A DNA stretch of 64,000 nucleotides from Psychrosphaera sp. F3M07 (GTDB lineage: Bacteria > Pseudomonadota > Gammaproteobacteria > Enterobacterales > Alteromonadaceae): the NCBI RefSeq assembly GCF_018860345.1, contig NZ_JAHKPJ010000011.1:186001-250000 (forward strand). Reading direction: 5' to 3'. The notes under the pieces were generated by a model. It saw only the letters and a program-made list of their open reading frames with translations. It did not search any database and was not told where the DNA came from. Numbering within the stretch: the first letter of the stretch is position 1; every line of letters begins with the position of its first letter. Both the position numbers and the translations under genes were made by a program. Below, one piece after another: positions 45,204-54,954 of the stretch.

Positions 45204-48200
45204 CTACTTAGCTAACTTTAGTACAACAACTAAGTTTGAAAATAATTGTTTAACCGACTGTTGCCACAAATTGACACTGTGTTTGAGGACAGAGTCAGCA
45301 ATTAGCTGCATTTCTAGCTCTTTGGTTAATTGGTGGATATATTTTGCACCTATGTTGCCCGATGCCCCTTTAAAGCTGTGTAACAATTCTAACCGTGCTG
45401 TCGGGTCAAGGTGTTCAAAGTCATCTAACAACACACTTAACCTAGCATAGTAGGATAAATGGAATTTATTTAATATAGCCAATACCGCATCGACAGACTG
45501 ATTAACTTGGTTATATAAATATTGAACATCAACTTGATTCTGTAATTGCTTACTCAACACAATCAACTCAGGCTGTGTAAACGCCAGTATTGCTTCAATC
45601 AGTTTGGTTTTATCAATGGGCTTGGTCAAGTGTTGATTAATACCAGCTTGTAATGACTTCTCGATATCTAACTTGGAAGAATGCGCAGACATGGCAATAA
45701 TTGGGAGTTCACAAAATTCATCCATCAAACGAATTCGGTTCGTTAGCGACAATCCATCCATCACTGGCATTTGAATGTCTGTCACAATCAAATCAAATGG
45801 TTGCTTTTCAAGTTCTAACAAAGCTTCCTGACCATTAAAGCAGGTTGTGAATGTCGCACCTTCTGATTCGAAAATTAGTTCTAATACTTTCTGATTTAAA
45901 TCGTTATCTTCCACAATTAAAATATGTTTACCCAGTAATCGGGCTGCATTAGTGTGATGATAATTGGGGTAAATGATTTGCTGTTGGTGCAAGTTAAATA
46001 ACATTGTTTGAATGTTTACAGGTGCAGTAAGCAATGGCAGGTGTGGGATACGAGATAAACTACTGCTTGGTTGTAAAGTGAAAGTGATAGGTTGTAACCG
46101 GATCACACCAGACTGAATTTTGTCGATTACGGGTTGAGGAATGTGCTCAATTAACTCTAAACGGCATAACAATACTGTTTGTTCGTTGTACAATTCTATG
46201 TCGTTTTGCTGCTGTAAGTTTATTGCTTTTGCGTCAGCCCCTATTGTGTTTAGTTTGCCTTGTATTAACTTTTCTATTTCAGCCTCGGTTTCCCAATAAA
46301 CCCACTTATGATCTATCTGTTCTAGTCTTGGTTGTTCTTCAACGCTGCCAAATTCAAAGACTAAAGTGAAACGTGTTCCTACTCCAGGTTCACTTTCTAG
46401 GGTAATTTCACCACCTAACAATCGAACTAATTGATACGCAATGGTTAACCCTAATCCAGTACCACCATATTCACGAGTGACCGAACTATCTGCTTGTGAA
46501 AAGGCTTCAAATACCGACTGTCGATCAGATTCTGCAATCCCAATCCCGGTATCTACAACCTCAAATTTAACTTTCTGCTTATTGATGGCCACTTTTTCCA
46601 TCAAAACCGCTGAAACCGTTACACTTCCTTGCTGGGTGAATTTCACCGAATTACCAATCAAGTTAGTAAAAATCTGAGTTAATTTAACTTCATCACTGAT
46701 GAAAAACTGAGGAAAGTGCATTGGTAGGTTGATGTCTAATAACAGCCCTTTTTTCATTGCTTTAGGCAAACTATTTGCAAAAGCATTGTCCAGTACATCA
46801 TTAATATTAAAGACACTCAGTTCCGTTTTTAGCTTATTTGCATTTGCCTTAGAAAAATCCAAAATATTGTTTATTACGGCCAATAAACTTTTTGCCGAAT
46901 GTTCTGCAATACCAATAAAACTTTTTTGGCTCGGGTCTGTGTTGATGCCGTCCAATAACTCCAGCATCCCAATGATGGAGTTCATTGGCGTTCGTATTTC
47001 GTGACTAATGTTAGCAATGAATTCACCTTTAACTACATTGGCTTTCTCGGCCGCGGTGACTGCTTTTTGTAATTCATTAACATTATGATGTTGCTGTGTA
47101 ATATCATTGCCTAACCCTAATACACCTAACACTGTATTTTGATTATTTATAATAGGTGAAAACAACCAACGTATAAGAACGGCCTCGCCCATTGAGTTTC
47201 GAGTCCACCGCTTTCTTACCATTGATTGTTTTTTAGCAATGACTTCTTGTTCAAACTCCTCAATCCAAACGGCGCGACTTAATTCAAAAATCTCTCTTGA
47301 GGTTTTATGCACTATGTTTTGTTCGCTCATACCAATAAAGGTTTCATAGGCACTGTTACAACCAAGGTATTTGCTGTCTAAACTTTTATAAAACAACATA
47401 TCAGGGATGGTATTCATCATGGCTCGATTAAGTGCCAAATTTCTATCTTTGGTGCTGGTTTGTTCAAGCAGTTGTTGTGTTCGCGCATTAACTTTAGCGT
47501 CTAAATCATGCGCTCTGTTGGTTAAGGTTTTTAATAACTCTTTATTTTGTCTATATGTTTGGTTAAGTAAAGAAAACCAAACTTCCCAACCTTTTGCCGG
47601 GGCATTTTTACTTTGTGTTCTTTTAAAATGCAGTCCTTCGATACTATGGATCAGTTTAGAAACCGGCATCGCTAACAACCAACTGATTAGCGCTGCAAAT
47701 ACAATAATGACAAAAGTAGAGGTTAGAAATAACGTTTGGGCAAATGTCTTAGCCCCTTTAAATGCGACTAATTCAAGTTCATTGGTCGTATCAACAAGTA
47801 ATAACCTAAAGAGATCGTCTCCTAAACTAAACTGCTCATAAATGACGGAATGGTAACCATCTACCTCGTTTACACTTGGGGTATTTAATTCACTTATTTC
47901 GTCATTTAATTGTTTGATTATATTGTTATAAGGCGAGGGGAATACTTTTTTTACCTTTAATAATGAATTCGTGTTGTGTTCAGGTTCAATGGCAATGTTG
48001 GTTGTTAATAAATAACTACTCATCGGATCCCAAATCACAAATTTGTTATTGATGTTGGCAGGAAATGACAAAAGTTTACTGTCGAGTTCAGCGATTAGAA
48101 AGTATTTCTCTTCCCCTTGTTTATACACAGGATAAATCAAAAAGTTTGTTAATTGGTTTGCTGCTTTTATAACAGGAATGTTAAATAATGACTTACTGTC

Positions 48201-48716
48201 AAAATCAATATAAACACCATGCCTGATCAACCAAACAAAGATTTCTGATGGGGTATTATCCTCAGCTTGTAGAATATATTCAAAATCAAATTTACCAGAT
48301 TGCTTAATCAAGTAACTACTATTGATATGTTGATTGCTGTTCAAATTACGAAGATTTGTGTGGATCGTTTGGAAGTGCCATCCTAATTCAGTATCTCTTT
48401 TGCGACTCACCTTATGTCTAAATTTTTGCCCCCAACTAAATGCAAAAACATCTCCCAATGGTTTGATTTCTTCAGTATGGGGAGATTGTAAAAGAGTCGT
48501 TATTGAGTTAGCACTGGTGAAGATTATCTCGTTTAAAAAAGATAACTTTGCTGACATGGTTTGTATTACATGCTCTTGATGTGCAAAGTGTTGTTTTATT
48601 AGGTCCACTTTATCGGAGTTGTACTTTTGCACAGCAAAATAAATACTCATAACCGCAAGTAAAGACAGGGTAATGAAGAAAGCAACAATCAATCTTCTGG
48701 CTATAAATATATTCAA
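45204..48716 (-). CDS. Hybrid sensor histidine kinase (PAS-HisKA-REC-HPt)
   Basis: An 1170-residue phosphorelay kinase. Helix 1 covers about 9-28, a large periplasmic sensor runs to about 330, helix 2 lies near 332-350, and a PAS domain at about 440-560 contains the segment TIPDMLFYKSLDSKYLGCN. HisKA has NISHEIRTPMNSIIGML near 590, and an ATPase domain with DTGIGIAESDRQSVFEAF follows. A receiver has acceptor Asp in LIVTDIQMPVMDG near 995. A C-terminal HPt has His in LLHSFKGASGNIG near 1118. The start is TTG with GGA upstream. A binding-protein gene is divergent from it, which suggests that the periplasmic sensor works with a soluble binding protein. Confidence 0.92.
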   Translation of the reverse strand: MNIFIARRLIVAFFITLSLLAVMSIYFAVQKYNSDKVDLIKQHFAHQEHVIQTMSAKLSFLNEIIFTSANSITTLLQSPHTEEIKPLGDVFAFSWGQKFRHKVSRKRDTELGWHFQTIHTNLRNLNSNQHINSSYLIKQSGKFDFEYILQAEDNTPSEIFVWLIRHGVYIDFDSKSLFNIPVIKAANQLTNFLIYPVYKQGEEKYFLIAELDSKLLSFPANINNKFVIWDPMSSYLLTTNIAIEPEHNTNSLLKVKKVFPSPYNNIIKQLNDEISELNTPSVNEVDGYHSVIYEQFSLGDDLFRLLLVDTTNELELVAFKGAKTFAQTLFLTSTFVIIVFAALISWLLAMPVSKLIHSIEGLHFKRTQSKNAPAKGWEVWFSLLNQTYRQNKELLKTLTNRAHDLDAKVNARTQQLLEQTSTKDRNLALNRAMMNTIPDMLFYKSLDSKYLGCNSAYETFIGMSEQNIVHKTSREIFELSRAVWIEEFEQEVIAKKQSMVRKRWTRNSMGEAVLIRWLFSPIINNQNTVLGVLGLGNDITQQHHNVNELQKAVTAAEKANVVKGEFIANISHEIRTPMNSIIGMLELLDGINTDPSQKSFIGIAEHSAKSLLAVINNILDFSKANANKLKTELSVFNINDVLDNAFANSLPKAMKKGLLLDINLPMHFPQFFISDEVKLTQIFTNLIGNSVKFTQQGSVTVSAVLMEKVAINKQKVKFEVVDTGIGIAESDRQSVFEAFSQADSSVTREYGGTGLGLTIAYQLVRLLGGEITLESEPGVGTRFTLVFEFGSVEEQPRLEQIDHKWVYWETEAEIEKLIQGKLNTIGADAKAINLQQQNDIELYNEQTVLLCRLELIEHIPQPVIDKIQSGVIRLQPITFTLQPSSSLSRIPHLPLLTAPVNIQTMLFNLHQQQIIYPNYHHTNAARLLGKHILIVEDNDLNQKVLELIFESEGATFTTCFNGQEALLELEKQPFDLIVTDIQMPVMDGLSLTNRIRLMDEFCELPIIAMSAHSSKLDIEKSLQAGINQHLTKPIDKTKLIEAILAFTQPELIVLSKQLQNQVDVQYLYNQVNQSVDAVLAILNKFHLSYYARLSVLLDDFEHLDPTARLELLHSFKGASGNIGAKYIHQLTKELEMQLIADSVLKHSVNLWQQSVKQLFSNLVVVLKLAK

Positions 48717-48946
48717 TGTTATTCCATTAAAGTGAAAAAATAATTAAGCCAAAAAAACACATGGCTTTTGAGATTCGGTTTTAATTGATAAAACTAACAT
48801 AGCAATCAAAACAATCAATACTGTTACGCACTTACTTGTTAATTAGGCTTTTCTAATTAGGTTGCAGAACCTTAGGTCAAAGCTATAATGAAATTCCAAA
48901 TCAACAAAAGGCGACACTTATTTTTAATCTTCCTTTATTCCTCATC

Positions 48947-49585
48947 TTGTTGTTCACATTATCGATGCCGTTAGTGGCAAAAACTAAAAATATCGACGTT
49001 ATAGTTATAGATCACCCTTCGTTTATGACAACACAGAAAAGTGACACTGAGTTATCACTAAAGTTACTCACAGAAAACAAGTTGAGCTTGGACATTCAAT
49101 GGCAACCACATTTTTTGCCATCAGGCCAAGCTTACGGCGTGCTTTCGAGTGGACAATGGTGTGCAAGTTTACATCAACCCTCAAGATATAATGATTATAT
49201 TAAATATTCGCTCACGGATACTAACGTAAAACTAGGATTAATACGTAAAAAGCAAATCAATCCGTTTACATGGAATGATTTCTACGACTTTTCTGGCGAG
49301 GCAGTGGCGTTATTGCGCTCGAATGCTGATGCAAAATTAATGAAACAATTTAAGTTAGCCAATATAACAGTGCATCTTGTTGATACAAATGATGCTGTCA
49401 TTTCTATGGTGAATTCGGGGCATGTTGACTTTGGCATTATTGATAACATTAGCTACCAAAAATCTGAAAAAAAACCACAACTGCAATTCACAACCAATCC
49501 AATGTTACAAACCGAAACCGTGGTGTTTTTAAATACAAAATGTAAAGATTTAGACTTTTTAATAACTAAAATTAAAAGCGCTTAA
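48947..49585 (+). CDS. Periplasmic binding protein (SBP family 3-like), N-terminus frameshifted
   Basis: The body resembles an SBP_bac_3-type protein: IDVIVIDHPSFMT near the start, GQAYGVLSSGQWCASLHQP, and SMVNSGHVDFGIID near the end. At about 210 residues it is short for the family. The frame's only start options are TTG 48947 or rarer codons, without a ribosome-binding site. An ATG at 48888, in another frame, encodes a basic signal-peptide beginning (MKFQINKRRHLF). One extra T in the run at 48921-48925 would join it to NLPLFLILLFTLSMPLVA. The real gene probably starts at 48888 and carries a one-base deletion, or the base is an assembly error. It is divergent from the hybrid kinase gene. Confidence 0.7.
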   Translation: MLFTLSMPLVAKTKNIDVIVIDHPSFMTTQKSDTELSLKLLTENKLSLDIQWQPHFLPSGQAYGVLSSGQWCASLHQPSRYNDYIKYSLTDTNVKLGLIRKKQINPFTWNDFYDFSGEAVALLRSNADAKLMKQFKLANITVHLVDTNDAVISMVNSGHVDFGIIDNISYQKSEKKPQLQFTTNPMLQTETVVFLNTKCKDLDFLITKIKSA

Positions 49586-49624
49586 CATGTTGGGTAAATA
49601 ATCTATCACTTGTTTAATTAACAA

Positions 49625-49660
49625 TGAGAAAAACTCATAAACAATATTTATGAGTTTTTC
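49625..49660. terminator. Bidirectional intrinsic terminator
   Basis: AAAAACTCATAAA / TTTATGAGTTTTT perfect 13-bp arms around a 5-base loop, between the convergent binding-protein and PhoH-family genes. Confidence 0.83.
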
Positions 49661-49682
49661 AGTTCAACGATATTATGGATAC

Positions 49683-51101
49683 TTATAAATTTTCCTCTGC
49701 GAATTGGGCTAAACGACTTCTTACGACCCCTTTTAAGTTCACATTGGCACTGCCTTCAAAGCTCTTAAACCGTTCAACGATATAAGTTAACCCCGAGGTT
49801 ACTGCCGTTAGGTAATTACTATCTATTTGAGCTAAATTGCCTGAGCAGATGAGCTTAGTTCCTTCCCCACAACGGGTGATTATGGTCTTTAATTGTGAAG
49901 CGGTTAAGTTCTGACATTCGTCTAACAATACCACCGCATTTTGAATACTACGGCCACGCATAAAGTTGACACTCTTAAACTGAATGTTGGCTTTTTCCAT
50001 AATATAACCAAGACTAGAGCTCGGATTTTCATCGTTTTTATGCAGTACTTCTAATGAGTCCGTAATCGCGGCTAACCATGGAGCCATTTTTTCTTCTTCC
50101 GTACCTGGTAAAAAACCAATAGATTCTGCTATTTCAGGGGTATTACGAGTAACAAGTACTTTGTCGTAAATGCCCTGTTCTACCACCATTTCTAACGCAG
50201 CGGCTAAGGCTAAAAGCGTTTTACCACATCCGGCGGGACCGGTTAAGATCACCAATTCAATATTAGGATCGAGTAGCGCATTTAATGCCATGCCTTGATA
50301 TATATTTTTTGGTCTAATGCCCCAAGCTTGCCTAGCTAACAAACGTTGTCGCCCAAGGTCGAGTAATTCCACATGGTCGTTATCTTTGTTAATAACACGA
50401 GCGGCAAAGTCTGATGTTTCATCAAGTAAATATTCGTTTATAAATGTTCGTTCTAAACTTTTTGCAGTGAGCGAATGTATGGTATCTCTGCCATCGGTTT
50501 TACTTTCTACCGCCGTCATGTTTTGCCAAAACTCACCCGGAAACTCTTCATAACCTTTAGTTAAAAAGCTAATGTCGTCGATTAATTGGTCCGTTGTATA
50601 ATCTTCAACATGTTTTAATCCTGCACCTTTTGCTTTTAAGCGCATATTAATGTCTTTGGTTACCAATACAACGGTAACATCCGGCTCGTCTTTCTGACTG
50701 TATTTTTTTTGTAAATACAAAGCCGCATTGATAATACGATTGTCATTTTCGCCGCCAGGTAAACCGGACACCTCAGCATTTATATGATGGTCGTTTAAAA
50801 TGATTAAGTGACCCGTTACTGTGCTGTCTTTTAAATCACCTCTATTAAGTGGCACACCTTCAATCATCAATTCTGGTGGCACATCTTGTAATGTATTTTC
50901 TAAGGAGCGAATGGCCACTCGGGCATCACGGGAAACATCTTTATTTCGGTCTTTGATATGATCTAACTCTTCCAAAACCGTCATTGGAATGAGTACATCA
51001 TGTTCTTGGAAGTTAAAAAATGCGTGGGGGTCGTGTAACAATATGTTGGTATCTAAAACAAATAACTTTTTTTCAGCGCTGCTTTTTTGTTGTTTTTGCA
51101 T
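49683..51101 (-). CDS. PIN-PhoH fusion (PhoH2-type) ATPase/ribonuclease
   Basis: A 472-residue protein with an N-terminal PIN nuclease domain (KLFVLDTNILLHDPHAFF, TVLEELDHIKD, VLVTKDINMRLKA, carrying the acidic metal-binding residues) and a C-terminal PhoH ATPase with Walker A GPAGCGKTLLA and Walker B VVLLDECQNLT. Proteins of this type are described as PhoH2, with ATP-dependent RNA unwinding and cleavage. Length is normal. AAGGG precedes the ATG. It is divergent from rapA across a 242-bp region. Confidence 0.93.
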   Translation of the reverse strand: MQKQQKSSAEKKLFVLDTNILLHDPHAFFNFQEHDVLIPMTVLEELDHIKDRNKDVSRDARVAIRSLENTLQDVPPELMIEGVPLNRGDLKDSTVTGHLIILNDHHINAEVSGLPGGENDNRIINAALYLQKKYSQKDEPDVTVVLVTKDINMRLKAKGAGLKHVEDYTTDQLIDDISFLTKGYEEFPGEFWQNMTAVESKTDGRDTIHSLTAKSLERTFINEYLLDETSDFAARVINKDNDHVELLDLGRQRLLARQAWGIRPKNIYQGMALNALLDPNIELVILTGPAGCGKTLLALAAALEMVVEQGIYDKVLVTRNTPEIAESIGFLPGTEEEKMAPWLAAITDSLEVLHKNDENPSSSLGYIMEKANIQFKSVNFMRGRSIQNAVVLLDECQNLTASQLKTIITRCGEGTKLICSGNLAQIDSNYLTAVTSGLTYIVERFKSFEGSANVNLKGVVRSRLAQFAEENL

Positions 51102-51343
51102 AGGTCGCCCTTTAATTGAATATCCATGTACTCTTTAAATGTAGTAAAAAAATATGAATGTTTGATGAAATTTATTCATTTAATGCACAATTAACGCGCT
51201 AAGCAAACTTTCTAAAATATCCTATTGTTAATGTCGTTAGCTTTATCGATGTTTTATTAATTAAATACTGTAATTGTGCGCTAAGGCAAGTACAATACGC
51301 GCCCTCAAAACTATGTAATCTGGGCATTCTAGGAGTTTCATTA

Positions 51344-54232
51344 ATGAATTTTGCAATTGGTCAAAGATGGGTAAGTCAAGCCGAAAACGATTTAGGCTTA
51401 GGAACAATTATTCAAGTAGATACCCGTTTTGTTCAAGTCCTCTTTCCTGCCGCAGATGAAACTAGAAACTACGCCAGTGAACAAGCTCCTTTAATGCGAG
51501 TAGAATTCGCGCCTGGTGAAACCTTATCATCACTTGAAGATTTTAAGTTTGTCGTTGAACACGTAGAAGAAATGCAAAACACCTTAATATACAAAGGTAA
51601 ACGTGTAGACAATGGTGAAGAAGTATCCGTCAAAGAAATCATGTTAGACCACCACATTAAACTGCATACCCCAGAAGCACGTTTATACACAGGTAATTTT
51701 GACCGCAGCAATTGGTTTTCATTGCGAATGGAAGCCCATCAACATAAAGCCGCCCTAGAGTCTTCACATTTACAAGGTTTACAAGGCGCACGCGTTAGTT
51801 TAATTCCACATCAGTTATATATTGCAGACACGGTTGGCCAACGCTTTTCACCAAGAGTGTTATTAGCCGATGAAGTTGGTTTAGGTAAAACCATTGAAGC
51901 AGGCTTAATTATCCACCAACAGTTGATTAGCGGCCGTTCGCAACGAGTATTATTAATCTTACCAGAAAGCCTACAACATCAATGGTTAGTCGAGATGTTA
52001 CGTCGCTTTAATTTACGTTTTTCTATTTTTGACGATCAACGTTGTGAAGCTGAAATGGAAACAGCTGGTGAAGATGCGGTTTCCCCTTTTGACAGTGAAC
52101 AATTGATCTTAATAAGCCAAGAATGGTTATCCCGTGACGATAAGTGGCAAAAAGCCTTATTGCAAAGTGAATGGGACTTAGTTGTCGTTGATGAAGCTCA
52201 CCACATCACGCCAGAGAATGAATTGGCATTGGCAAAACAAACTGAGCTGAATCAGTTATATAAACATGTACAACAAATTGGCGAACAAACAAAAGGGTTA
52301 ATCTTATTAACCGCAACCCCAGATCAACTAGGTCATTTTGGTCATTTCTCACGGTTACAATTATTAGACCCAAACCGTTTCCATGATTATGAGAAGTTTA
52401 AACAAGAGGAAACGCATTATCAGCAAATTGCTGAAATCGCTAATGTATTAGTGTCTCAAGAGTCGTTTTCAGATGCACAATACAAAGTGTTATCTCAGTT
52501 ATTAAATGACTCTACAAGCATAGAAACGCTCGATAAGTACCAATCAAACAAGGACAAAGCTGAGTTAGCTCAACGTCTAATTTCTGATCTTTTAGACCGT
52601 CACGGTACTGGACGGATCATGTTCAGAAATAGCCGACAAGGCATTAAAGGATTCCCAGAACGTAAAGTAACACCTTACCCACTTAATGCACCTGAAGGTT
52701 ACCCTAATCAAGCTAGCTTTATGGGATTACAACCTGAAACCCAACATGACAGTGGGGTAACTGAAAACAACGCTTGGTGGAACTTAGACCCAAGAGTGCA
52801 ATGGTTATGCAACTTCTTATTAGAAAATAAAGGTGAAAAAGTATTAGTTATTTGTGCACATGCACAAACGGCAATGAAAATTGATGACACCTTATTTGAA
52901 AGAGAAGGGTTACGTTCAACTATTTTCCATGAAGGCATGAGTATAGTAGAACGCGACAAAGCGGCCGCTTATTTTGCCGATGAAGAAAACAGTGCTCAAG
53001 CGTTAATCTGTTCTGAAATTGGTTCAGAAGGCCGTAACTTCCAGTTTGCTCATCACCTAGTATTATTCGACTTACCAGCAAACCCAGACTTGTTAGAGCA
53101 ACGTATAGGTCGTTTAGACCGTATTGGTCAAACCGAGACGGTAAAAATTCATGTGCCATATTTAGTGAATAGTGCACAAGAAAACTTATTTAATTGGTTC
53201 CATAATAGCTTTAATGCATTTGAACAAACCTCAACAACAGCCCGCATTGTAGCAGAAGAATTTAAACAACAAATATCCGACGTATTGTTGAATGTGTCAG
53301 AACAGAGCGCGCAAGAAGCGTTAATTCAAACATGTCAAACTCGTAACTTAGAGCTAAAACAAGATGTTGAAAACGGGCGAGATAGATTATTAGAATTAAA
53401 CTCAAGTGGCGGCGATAAAGCCAAACAGATCTGTGAACAAATTGACGAAATGGATGATTCTACAGAATTGATGAATTATATCGGTCGCGTTTGGGATCAG
53501 TTTGGTGTTCAGCAAGAAGAAAAATCTACTTTCAGTACCATATTGCACCCAGGTGAACATATGTTAAATGACCATTTCCCAAGTTTACTTGAAGATGGCA
53601 TGACGGTTTGTTTTGACCGTGAAACGGCATTATCACAAGAAGATCAGCACTTTATGAGTTGGGAACATCCAATGGTCACTGGTGTATTAGACATGCTTAC
53701 GTCTGGTGAACTCGGCAACAGTTCTGTTTGTTTGTTACCACACAAACAATTACCACCGGGTACGTTTTTAGTGGAAGCCAGTTACGTGTTAACCACAAGT
53801 GCACCAAAATCATTACAACTTCATCGCTTTTTACCAAATACGGTTATCCGTTTAATGCTTGATAAAAACGGCAATAATTTAGCGGATAAAGTTAAACAAG
53901 GTTCGTTAGATAAGATGTTAAAAAATGCTAAAAAACAAATGGCATTGCAACTGATCAAGGCGTTAAAAGACGAAGTAAGTGTTCTGATAGAAAAAAGTGA
54001 AGCTATGGCTGCCACACATGCAGTACAAATAAAGCTGGAAGCAAAAGATAAAATGTTAACTAACCGCCAGCAAGAGTTAAATCGTTTAACCGCGTTGCAA
54101 AAAGTTAATCCGGCAATTCGAGATGAAGAAATTAACTATCTGCAGCAACAGATTGATAACTCAGTTAAAGAAATTGAAATGTCTCAAGTTAGTTTAGATG
54201 CCATACGATTAATCGTTGTAACACAAGGATAA
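51344..54232 (+). CDS. rapA: RNA polymerase-associated ATPase RapA
   Basis: A 962-residue Swi2/Snf2-type ATPase that recycles stalled or post-termination RNA polymerase. The N-terminal domain (FAIGQRWVSQAENDLGLGTI) binds polymerase. ATPase motifs are LLADEVGLGKTIEAGLI near residue 173-189 and VVDEAHH near 280. The second lobe has ALICSEIGSEGRNFQFAHH and QRIGRLDRIGQ. Length is close to the 968 residues of E. coli RapA. AGGAG sits well before the ATG. A TACAAT at 51291-51296 could be the -10 box of its promoter. It is followed directly by rluA. Confidence 0.96.
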   Translation: MNFAIGQRWVSQAENDLGLGTIIQVDTRFVQVLFPAADETRNYASEQAPLMRVEFAPGETLSSLEDFKFVVEHVEEMQNTLIYKGKRVDNGEEVSVKEIMLDHHIKLHTPEARLYTGNFDRSNWFSLRMEAHQHKAALESSHLQGLQGARVSLIPHQLYIADTVGQRFSPRVLLADEVGLGKTIEAGLIIHQQLISGRSQRVLLILPESLQHQWLVEMLRRFNLRFSIFDDQRCEAEMETAGEDAVSPFDSEQLILISQEWLSRDDKWQKALLQSEWDLVVVDEAHHITPENELALAKQTELNQLYKHVQQIGEQTKGLILLTATPDQLGHFGHFSRLQLLDPNRFHDYEKFKQEETHYQQIAEIANVLVSQESFSDAQYKVLSQLLNDSTSIETLDKYQSNKDKAELAQRLISDLLDRHGTGRIMFRNSRQGIKGFPERKVTPYPLNAPEGYPNQASFMGLQPETQHDSGVTENNAWWNLDPRVQWLCNFLLENKGEKVLVICAHAQTAMKIDDTLFEREGLRSTIFHEGMSIVERDKAAAYFADEENSAQALICSEIGSEGRNFQFAHHLVLFDLPANPDLLEQRIGRLDRIGQTETVKIHVPYLVNSAQENLFNWFHNSFNAFEQTSTTARIVAEEFKQQISDVLLNVSEQSAQEALIQTCQTRNLELKQDVENGRDRLLELNSSGGDKAKQICEQIDEMDDSTELMNYIGRVWDQFGVQQEEKSTFSTILHPGEHMLNDHFPSLLEDGMTVCFDRETALSQEDQHFMSWEHPMVTGVLDMLTSGELGNSSVCLLPHKQLPPGTFLVEASYVLTTSAPKSLQLHRFLPNTVIRLMLDKNGNNLADKVKQGSLDKMLKNAKKQMALQLIKALKDEVSVLIEKSEAMAATHAVQIKLEAKDKMLTNRQQELNRLTALQKVNPAIRDEEINYLQQQIDNSVKEIEMSQVSLDAIRLIVVTQG

Positions 54233-54237
54233 AAACT

Positions 54238-54906
54238 GTGGCACTGCTGGAATATAATCCACCAACCAATCCATATTTAGATATTTTGTATCAAGATGAG
54301 CACATTCTCGTCTTGAATAAACCCAGTGGATTATTGTCCGTCCCTGGCAAGCATAAAGAACATTTTGATTCTTTGATGTTACGAGTTCAGGCTGTATGGC
54401 CTAATGCAGGGATTGTTCACCGTCTGGATATGATGACATCTGGTATTATCGTTATGTCGATGCACAAAGATGCACTTAGGTTTTTAAATCGACAATTTGC
54501 TGACCGTGCGACTGATAAGTTCTACATTGCAGTGGTTGCCGGGCATATGGAAAATGATACTGGCAGCATAGATTTACCGTTAATTTGTGATTGGCCAAAT
54601 CGGCCTAAACAAATGGTGTGTTATGAAAATGGCAAACCATCATTGACCCACTATCAGGTAATAGAAAGAGGAGTAAGTAGTAACTATAATTGGACCCGAG
54701 TAAAATTAATACCCATTACTGGTCGAAGTCACCAGTTGCGTGTGCATTTAAAAGCATTGGGACACCCCATATTAGGCGATCGTTTGTATGCTCCAGAAGA
54801 TATCATTCAACAAGCAGATAGATTGCAATTACACGCACAAAGATTAGAAATAAAGCACCCGCATACGGAGCAAGTGATGGTGTTTGAAAAAGAATGTGAA
54901 TTTTAA
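54238..54906 (+). CDS. rluA: Dual 23S rRNA/tRNA pseudouridine synthase RluA
   Basis: A 222-residue pseudouridine synthase that should modify 23S rRNA U746 and tRNA U32. The catalytic Asp is in VHRLDMMTSGIIVM near residue 62. LNKPSGLLSVPGK, TGRSHQLRVHL and LGHPILGDRLYA are all present. The start is GTG with AAGGA eight bases upstream, overlapping the end of rapA; the two genes are a conserved pair. Length fits E. coli RluA. Confidence 0.95.
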   Translation: MALLEYNPPTNPYLDILYQDEHILVLNKPSGLLSVPGKHKEHFDSLMLRVQAVWPNAGIVHRLDMMTSGIIVMSMHKDALRFLNRQFADRATDKFYIAVVAGHMENDTGSIDLPLICDWPNRPKQMVCYENGKPSLTHYQVIERGVSSNYNWTRVKLIPITGRSHQLRVHLKALGHPILGDRLYAPEDIIQQADRLQLHAQRLEIKHPHTEQVMVFEKECEF

Positions 54907-54954
54907 CGTTAGCTTCCAACATTAAAATTCAGCTCACACACATTGAGAAACCAA

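Noticed and set aside
47407-47841. Plus-strand frame of 144 codons inside the hybrid kinase gene
   Set aside because: It is antisense to the conserved coding sequence, with no ribosome-binding site and a cysteine/serine-rich composition typical of a shadow frame.
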